20,075 nucleotides of DNA from a bacterium (GTDB lineage: Bacteria; Auribacterota; Auribacteria; Auribacterales; Auribacteraceae). The notes under the pieces were generated by a model, which did no database searches, was not told where the DNA came from, and saw only the letters and a list, made by a program, of their open reading frames with translations. Location of the stretch: positions 1-20,075 of the forward strand of contig JAGGZS010000301.1 in NCBI GenBank assembly GCA_021161885.1. The letters run 5' to 3'. The position numbers and the translations under genes were made by a program. Of the stretch, positions 16,157 to 20,075 are shown in pieces; position 1 is the first letter of the stretch; each line of letters opens with the position of its first letter.

Positions 16157-16390
16157 TTATTCTACGACATACGGTAAAAGAGCCATATAACGGGCGCGTT
16201 TTATAGCTAACGTGAGTTGGCGTTGATGTTTAGCGCAGTTACCGGTTATACGGCGAGGAATAATTTTCCCGCGTTCCGTAAGATGTCTTTTCAGCTTTTC
16301 ATATCCTTTATAATCAATATGCTGAATTTTATCCATACAAAATTTACATTTTTTCCGGCGGATAAATTTTTTTCTTCGTCTCATAGCCAT
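16157..16390 (-). CDS. rpsR: 30S ribosomal protein S18, zinc-binding (four-ligand) form
   Basis: S18 pairs with S6 on the platform of the 30S subunit. The 77-residue product has a basic N terminus, then CKFC (C15, C18), YKGYEKLKRHLTERGKI, and NCAKHQRQLTLAIKRARYMALLPY. C15, C18, C52 and H55 form a plausible zinc site, the so-called C+ form of S18; many bacteria have lost these ligands. AAGGAGAT lies 6 bases before the ATG at 16390; a second ATG two codons later is less well spaced. It lies 40 bases after rpsF with no ssb gene between them. Confidence 0.96.
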   Translation of the reverse strand: MAMRRRKKFIRRKKCKFCMDKIQHIDYKGYEKLKRHLTERGKIIPRRITGNCAKHQRQLTLAIKRARYMALLPYVVE

Positions 16391-16430
16391 TTTTATATCT
16401 CCTTATATAAAATTATTTTATCCAATATGA

Positions 16431-16979
16431 TTATTCAGCGGAAACCTCAGGGGTGTTTTTTTTCTCGATCTCTTCCACTGAAACTTCCGTAGTCTCAACC
16501 GGTTCCTGTTCTACCGCTGGTTCAGGGGTGTCTTCCGCCTCAGCAATTTCCGCTGGTTCAGGGGTATCTGGAGTATCGGTTTCTTCCTGCTTCTTTGTCT
16601 CTTCTTCATTAACCGCAGGTTCTGATGGTTTAGAAGAATAACTGTTTTCCCTATGATTGATTTTGCGTTCTTCCGGTTTGGGTATTTCATCAATTTTTAA
16701 TATTAACTGGCGTAAAATGCTACCGTTTAGTTTGAGTCTTGCAAGAAGTTTTGTTATCGTCTGTGGGTTAAGATTCATATAAATAAGGTAATAATAACCG
16801 TCTTTTTGTTTTTTTATTTGATAGGTGAAAAATTTTTTACCTAATTCCAGAATTGACTCTATTGATCCGCCCTGCCGCTTCAATTCCGTCCTGATTTCTT
16901 CAAGCACTTCATTTCTGGATGATTCATCGTCATTACCAGTATTGATAATGAACATTCCTTCATAGAGTTGTGTTTTCAC
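16431..16979 (-). CDS. rpsF: 30S ribosomal protein S6 with long acidic C-terminal tail
   Basis: S6 forms a heterodimer with S18 on the 30S platform. The core (about the first 95 residues) has the ferredoxin-like fold sequence YEGMFIINTGND, the FFTYQIKKQKDGYYYLIYMNL strand region, and LNGSILRQLILKID. After this comes an 80-residue tail rich in Glu, Pro and Thr that is not part of the usual protein. An ATG at 16988 directly abuts the ribosome site (AAGGAGATG, no spacing), so the GTG three codons later at 16979, 9 bases from GGAG, is the likelier start and gives 182 residues. Part of the tail is coded by a 36-base repeat. It follows pth by 55-64 bases. Confidence 0.93.
   Translation of the reverse strand: MKTQLYEGMFIINTGNDDESSRNEVLEEIRTELKRQGGSIESILELGKKFFTYQIKKQKDGYYYLIYMNLNPQTITKLLARLKLNGSILRQLILKIDEIPKPEERKINHRENSYSSKPSEPAVNEEETKKQEETDTPDTPEPAEIAEAEDTPEPAVEQEPVETTEVSVEEIEKKNTPEVSAE
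16514..16569. repeat. 36-base-period direct repeat inside the rpsF tail
   Basis: The 20-base block at 16514-16533 recurs at 16550-16569 with one difference (GTGTCT versus GTATCT). The spacing of 36 bases keeps frame and encodes two copies of an EDTPEPA-type unit of 12 residues. A third, shorter match (CTCAGGGGTGT) lies near 16448. This suggests the acidic tail grew by in-frame duplication. Confidence 0.75.
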
Positions 16980-17043
16980 TTTCTTCATCTCCTTACTGTT
17001 TAAATGGTCCCTTAGTTAATAGGGGCAGTGAGCACGCAAAAAA

Positions 17044-17634
17044 TTATTGCGCCTTACTGTTAAACAAATTCATTGCCGTCGATATACCGTCTTTGATATA
17101 GACGCCAATGCTTTCACAAGCCGTTATTAATGTATCCGATAATATATTCAGCTCGTTTTTTGTAAAATTCCCTAAAACAAAATTATGTACATTATTGATC
17201 GGTTTATCGGGACAGATCCCTATCCTTAATCGGTCAAAACAATTAGTCCCAAGATTAGAAATAATTGATTTAACACCGTTATGCCCTCCGGCAGATCCTT
17301 GTTCGCGGTATCTTAATGAACCGAGAGGCAAATGTAAATCATCAAAAACAACCAGTAAATTAGTTATCTCACCAGCTTCATTTTTTTCAAAATTCAGATT
17401 TTTAAGCACTGTACCGCTTCTGTTCATAAAGGTTTGCGGTTTTATTAAAGTAACCGATTGCCCTTCAATAGATATAGAAGTTTTGCGTAAAGAACGGCTG
17501 AATCCATATTTGAATTTGCCGAAATATTCGCGTTCTAAAAAATCTAAAATTATAAATCCCGCGTTATGACGGGTAAAAATGTATTCAGGCCCTGGATTGC
17601 CAAGCCCAACAATATATAATTCTTTACAAGCCAT
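17044..17634 (-). CDS. pth: Peptidyl-tRNA hydrolase
   Basis: Pth releases peptides from prematurely dropped peptidyl-tRNA so that the tRNA can be recycled. The 196 residues match the family: IVGLGNPGPEYIFTRHNAGF with N13 and the catalytic H23, KPQTFMNRSG with N71, VVFDDLHLPLGSLR with D98, and GSAGGHNGVKSI with N119. No clear ribosome site precedes the ATG at 17634. The gene begins 11 bases after the rplY stop, so translation is probably coupled to rplY. The rplY-pth neighbourhood is conserved in many bacteria. Confidence 0.96.
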   Translation of the reverse strand: MACKELYIVGLGNPGPEYIFTRHNAGFIILDFLEREYFGKFKYGFSRSLRKTSISIEGQSVTLIKPQTFMNRSGTVLKNLNFEKNEAGEITNLLVVFDDLHLPLGSLRYREQGSAGGHNGVKSIISNLGTNCFDRLRIGICPDKPINNVHNFVLGNFTKNELNILSDTLITACESIGVYIKDGISTAMNLFNSKAQ

Positions 17635-17645
17635 ATTTAAAAATA

Positions 17646-18299
17646 TTATTCAGTTTCTTCCTCGCCTTCGCGTTTACGTATTAATTCAGGTTCTTCAGCG
17701 CCTTCTGCCATCGCGGCCTCTATACCTTCTTCCGTTACTTCTTCTTCCTTAGGAGCGATAACCGATAAAACCGGCTGCCCCGGATCATCTAAAAATATTA
17801 CCCCTTTAGGAGGTGTAATATCGGAAATGTAAACAGAACCGCCAATCTCAAGTTCAGTAACATCCACTTCTATCAGCGAGGGGATATCCGAAGGAAGACA
17901 TTGAATTTGAAGTTCCCGAACAGTATGTTCAAGAACACCGCCGGCAAGCACGCCTTTGCTTTCACCGGCCGCCTCAATGATTACAGATGTTGTAAGCAGC
18001 TCATCCATAGCAACCTGATGAAAGTCTAAGTGAAGAATTTCATTACGGTAAGGATGATATTGTATACTTTTTATAAGAACATCACTTTTTTTATTTTTCA
18101 CATTTATTTTAATTAAAGGATGTTCACTTGTCAGTGAATGAAGCAAATGAATTATATCACGGTTATTAACTTTTACGTTTATATTATCTTTGTTGTTGCC
18201 GTAAATAATGCCAGGAATCCAGCCTGAAGCGCGTAACCGCTTAACAGAACCGGAGCCTTTTTCTTCTCTTAACTCAGCTTTAAGTTCTACATTCGCCAT
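17646..18299 (-). CDS. rplY: 50S ribosomal protein L25, CTC (general stress) form
   Basis: L25/CTC binds 5S rRNA in the large subunit. This is the two-domain form: the L25-like N-terminal domain (about residues 1-92) with ELREEKGSGSVKRLRASG, IPGIIYG and HLDFHQV, then the TL5/CTC C-terminal domain (93-183) with GVLEHTVRELQIQCLPSDIP and GGSVYISDITPPKGV. The last 30 residues or so form a glutamate-rich tail with a short basic patch (LIRKREG). At 217 residues it is in the CTC size range. A strong AAGGAGG lies 8 bases before the ATG. It lies 42 bases after prs, an order also seen in other bacteria. Confidence 0.95.
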   Translation of the reverse strand: MANVELKAELREEKGSGSVKRLRASGWIPGIIYGNNKDNINVKVNNRDIIHLLHSLTSEHPLIKINVKNKKSDVLIKSIQYHPYRNEILHLDFHQVAMDELLTTSVIIEAAGESKGVLAGGVLEHTVRELQIQCLPSDIPSLIEVDVTELEIGGSVYISDITPPKGVIFLDDPGQPVLSVIAPKEEEVTEEGIEAAMAEGAEEPELIRKREGEEETE

Positions 18300-18341
18300 T
18301 AAAATTTCCTCCTTATAGTCAATTTATTTTTTATTCTGTAT

Positions 18342-19286
18342 TTATTCGAAAAGCGAACTGACCGATTCATTGTTTTTAATTCGCTTTATCGCTTCGCCTA
18401 ACAGGTTTGACACGCTTAAAACTTTTATTTTACTTGATGACTTTTTTGCTTCTTCGGATAACGGTATCGTATCTGTTACAATAAGTTCATCAATAGGAGA
18501 CGATTCAATCCGCGCAATAGCAGGTCCGGCAAGCACAGGATGGGTTATAGCCGCGCTGATTGAAAGGGCGCCGTTTTCTTTTAACGCCTTTATCGCTTCC
18601 GCAAGCGAGCCTGCTGTCGAGACAATATCGTCTACAATAATCAGGTTTCTGCCCTTTACTTCACCCATAATATTAAGCACTTCTATGTCTTTACCGGTAA
18701 CCCGCCGTTTGTCGATAGCCGCAAGGGACGCGTTAAGCTGTTTAGCTACGCCGCGCGCGCTTTTAATGCCTCCGGTATCTGGAGAAACGATAGTCAGGTT
18801 ATCCATATTTAATGATTTTATATATTCCACAAAAACAGGAGCCGCGTAAAGATGGTCAACAGGGATATCAAAGAACCCTTGAATCTGGTCAACATGGAAA
18901 TCCATGCCCAGTATCCTGCTCGCGCCGGCAGCGGTTAATATGTTGGCCACAAGTTTTGCCGTTATGGAAACTCTCGGCTGATCTTTTCTGTCTTGGCGCG
19001 CGTAACCGTAATACGGCACTACCGCGGTAATGCGCTCGGCTGACGCCCGTTTTAAGGCGTCAATCATTATCAGCAATTCCATCAAATTATCATTGGCTGA
19101 ATTACAAGTGGGCTGTATTATATATACGTCGCATCCTCTTACGTTCTCTTTAATTTTTACAAAAATTTCCCCGTCTGGAAACCGCGATATATCAGCTTGT
19201 CCTAAAGGCGTATTTAAGTAATCGGCTATTTTTTTAGACAATTCAGGGTTTGCAGTACCTGAAAAAACTTTTAAAGGACCTCTCAT
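18342..19286 (-). CDS. prs: Ribose-phosphate pyrophosphokinase (PRPP synthetase)
   Basis: Prs makes PRPP from ribose 5-phosphate and ATP for purine, pyrimidine, histidine and NAD synthesis. The 314-residue class I enzyme shows LGQADISRFPDGEIFVKI (28-45), the ATP-site region VVPYYGYARQDRKDQPR (89-105), the metal-binding H131 in MDFHVDQIQGFF, VSPDTGGIKSARGVA (167-181), DKRR (192-195) and the PRPP loop VDDIVSTAGS (218-227). AGGAGG lies just 4 bases before the ATG. It is the first gene of the leftward array, preceded by a promoter-like site and a leader of about 155 bases. Confidence 0.97.
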   Translation of the reverse strand: MRGPLKVFSGTANPELSKKIADYLNTPLGQADISRFPDGEIFVKIKENVRGCDVYIIQPTCNSANDNLMELLIMIDALKRASAERITAVVPYYGYARQDRKDQPRVSITAKLVANILTAAGASRILGMDFHVDQIQGFFDIPVDHLYAAPVFVEYIKSLNMDNLTIVSPDTGGIKSARGVAKQLNASLAAIDKRRVTGKDIEVLNIMGEVKGRNLIIVDDIVSTAGSLAEAIKALKENGALSISAAITHPVLAGPAIARIESSPIDELIVTDTIPLSEEAKKSSSKIKVLSVSNLLGEAIKRIKNNESVSSLFE

Positions 19287-19448
19287 TTATCCTCCTGCGC
19301 ACTCTTTATAGTTGATATCGGTTTAATATATATACTTTGCTAAAATAAAAAATACCTGTCGCCATCAAAAATAAATATTTTCGGCGGTTCACTTTAACTC
19401 TTCAAAAATTAATATAGAAAAATGTTTTAGTGTTAAAAAAATGCTAAT

Positions 19449-19478
19449 ATATTATTTAACAAATAGCGAAAAAGTCAA
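19449..19478 (-). promoter_or_regulatory. Probable promoter of prs and the leftward operon
   Basis: On the minus strand TTGACT (19478-19473) and TAATAT (19454-19449) are 18 bases apart in an AT-rich setting. The start would fall near 19442, leaving a leader of about 155 bases before prs. This is the best minus-strand promoter match in the region to the right of prs. Confidence 0.5.
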
Positions 19479-19526
19479 GGTTTTTTTAGGATTATTAAGC
19501 AATAGAAAAAATTAATAACGATTATG

Positions 19527-19559
19527 TGTGGTTTCTTTGTAGAAATCACAGGTTTTTTT
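19527..19559 (+). terminator. Plus-strand intrinsic terminator-like hairpin
   Basis: TGTGGTTTCT (19527-19536) pairs with AGAAATCACA (19541-19550), one G-U pair included, around a 4-base loop, followed by GG and seven T. No plus-strand gene lies immediately left of it. On the minus strand no T tract follows, so it should not stop transcription towards prs. Confidence 0.6.
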
Positions 19560-19569
19560 ACGCCATAAC

Positions 19570-19597
19570 TTGACAAACAACAAGTATATATGATATT
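19570..19597 (+). promoter_or_regulatory. Plus-strand promoter-like site
   Basis: A perfect TTGACA (19570-19575) is followed after 16 bases by GATATT (19592-19597), in an AT-rich TG-containing context. No protein frame follows on the plus strand, but a hairpin with a T tract lies about 60 bases downstream. Confidence 0.35.
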
Positions 19598-19654
19598 TTA
19601 ATATTAAACCTCATATCAATAAAGAGAAATTTACTTATAATTAATAAGGATTCT

Positions 19655-19678
19655 GCAAAATAAGGGTTTTGCTTTTTT
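19655..19678 (+). terminator. Plus-strand terminator-like hairpin
   Basis: GCAAAA (19655-19660) pairs with TTTTGC (19667-19672) around TAAGGG, followed directly by six T. The stem is short and AT-rich, so efficiency is uncertain. Together with the promoter-like site at 19570 it would frame an RNA of about 75 bases. Confidence 0.45.
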
Positions 19679-19799
19679 GGAGTAAATAAAAAGACGGATT
19701 TATAAAGATTTTATTGATGTGATTCAATTTTATTGAAAAATTAAGTCTTAACGACTGAAAATAAGCAGATAAATGGCGTGAAAAAGCAAAGCTAATACT

Positions 19800-19861
19800 A
19801 ACAGTTTTTGTGTTAGGCAGTTAAAGATAAGTAACAACGGTTTTTGTGCGGTTTGCCTAAC
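19800..19861. repeat. Direct and inverted repeats around the transposase stop codon
   Basis: AACAGTTTTTGTG (19800-19812) recurs with one change as AACGGTTTTTGTG (19836-19848), 36 bases apart. GTTAGGCA (19812-19819) is exactly inverted as TGCCTAAC (19854-19861). They overlap the end of the transposase frame and may be part of the element's end or a weak hairpin; no full terminal inverted repeat can be confirmed. Confidence 0.45.
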
Positions 19862-20075
19862 TTATATGCTGTGAGCGCAACTAGAGATAAAGTCAGATGC
19901 GCAATAGCAGAATGATTTTTGATAGAATTTTTTAGGAAATAAGGAGCGCCTTCAAACGCAATAGCTTGAAATCGCGAAAAATATTGTTCTACAGCAATGC
20001 GTATCGAGGCTGGTTTAAGTTTGCTGGAACGAATAAACTCCTTTAGCGTAACAGCTTGTTCTTTGGAAATGTTAC
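19813..20075 (-). CDS. C-terminal end of a probable DDE transposase (runs off the window)
   Basis: A minus-strand frame enters from the right edge and is open for 86 codons to a TAA at 19815-19813; no start lies in the window. It reads KPASIRIAVEQYFSRFQ, then FLKNSIKNHSAIAHLTLSL and VALTAYKLGK. The R-x3-E spacing followed by FSRF resembles the region around the last catalytic glutamate of DDE transposases (IS4/IS5-like families), and the hydrophobic end fits their C terminus. The usual lysine after E is replaced by Q. The family cannot be fixed from this piece. Two near-identical 13-base blocks (19800-19812 and 19836-19848) flank the stop codon. Whether the element is intact cannot be seen. 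Confidence 0.5.
   Translation of the reverse strand, partial: NISKEQAVTLKEFIRSSKLKPASIRIAVEQYFSRFQAIAFEGAPYFLKNSIKNHSAIAHLTLSLVALTAYKLGKPHKNRCYLSLTA

Larger units (their letters stand above)
19287..19812. other. 526-base stretch without a convincing protein gene
   Basis: Very AT-rich. Towards prs it holds the prs promoter and leader, including a 28-codon minus-strand open frame (19306-19392, GTG start with a weak GAG site, one hydrophobic segment) that I do not call as a gene. Towards the right it holds two plus-strand terminator-like hairpins, a plus-strand promoter-like site between them, and the presumed 3' flank of the transposase fragment. No reading frame here resembles a known protein. 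Confidence 0.6.

Noticed and set aside
16995..17029. Possible S6:S18-binding leader between pth and rpsF
   Set aside because: Only two 4 bp helices (ACTG/CAGT and CCCT/AGGG) could be drawn and the known bulged motif could not be recognised, so the evidence is too weak.
18370..18849. 159-codon plus-strand open frame over prs
   Set aside because: Antisense of a fully conserved prs gene; no similarity to any known protein is apparent.
1..20075. CRISPR array, defence island or retron
   Set aside because: No regularly spaced repeats, no cas, reverse transcriptase or nuclease genes are seen; nearly all the sequence is explained by housekeeping genes.

Overview
The window comes from an AT-rich, diderm (Gram-negative type) bacterium. 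It carries most of the early lipid A pathway, the lipid A flippase, BamA and Skp alongside core ribosomal, replication and nucleotide genes. The LpxI-type pyrophosphatase, the Gfo/Idh/MocA oxidoreductase inside the lpx cluster, the CTC-type L25 and the DUF374 acyltransferase point away from Enterobacteria and towards a deep-branching diderm phylum. An Elusimicrobiota (Endomicrobium-like) origin would fit, but this is inference from gene content and base composition; no rRNA is present to test it.

Layout. Every intact gene reads on the minus strand, so transcription runs from right to left. From the right: prs, rplY/ctc and pth; then rpsF, rpsR and rplI; dnaB; bamA and skp; lpxC, fabZ, lpxA, lpxI, a Gfo/Idh/MocA oxidoreductase (gnnA-like) and lpxB; an MsbA-type exporter and a DUF374 acyltransferase; rpsB, tsf, pyrH and frr; and finally tRNA-Lys(TTT) and tRNA-Glu(TTC). 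Most gaps are 1-55 bases, suggesting a few long read-through operons. Promoter-like sites are visible before prs, before rpsB and before tRNA-Glu. A strong intrinsic terminator at about 244-283 closes the array.

Edges. Both ends show mobile DNA. At the left (23-412, + strand) lies the 3' remnant of a large serine recombinase whose reading frame ends inside tRNA-Glu. At the right (19813-20075, - strand) is the C-terminal end of a probable DDE transposase that runs off the window. The 526-base stretch between that fragment and prs has no clear protein gene, but it carries two plus-strand terminator-like hairpins and a plus-strand promoter-like site.

Function. LpxA, LpxC, LpxI and LpxB take UDP-GlcNAc (or a 3-amino variant, if the oxidoreductase is GnnA) to the lipid A disaccharide. 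FabZ supplies acyl-chain synthesis, the DUF374 enzyme may add a secondary acyl chain (LpxJ-like), MsbA flips the product, and Skp and BamA insert outer-membrane proteins. The translation genes (S2, EF-Ts, RRF, S6, S18, L9, L25, Pth, two tRNAs), UMP kinase, PRPP synthetase and DnaB form the housekeeping part. Points worth a second look are a pseudoknot-like leader before rpsB, the LpxJ/GnnA candidates, acidic tails on several ribosomal proteins, repeated use of TTG starts, and a possible small RNA right of prs.
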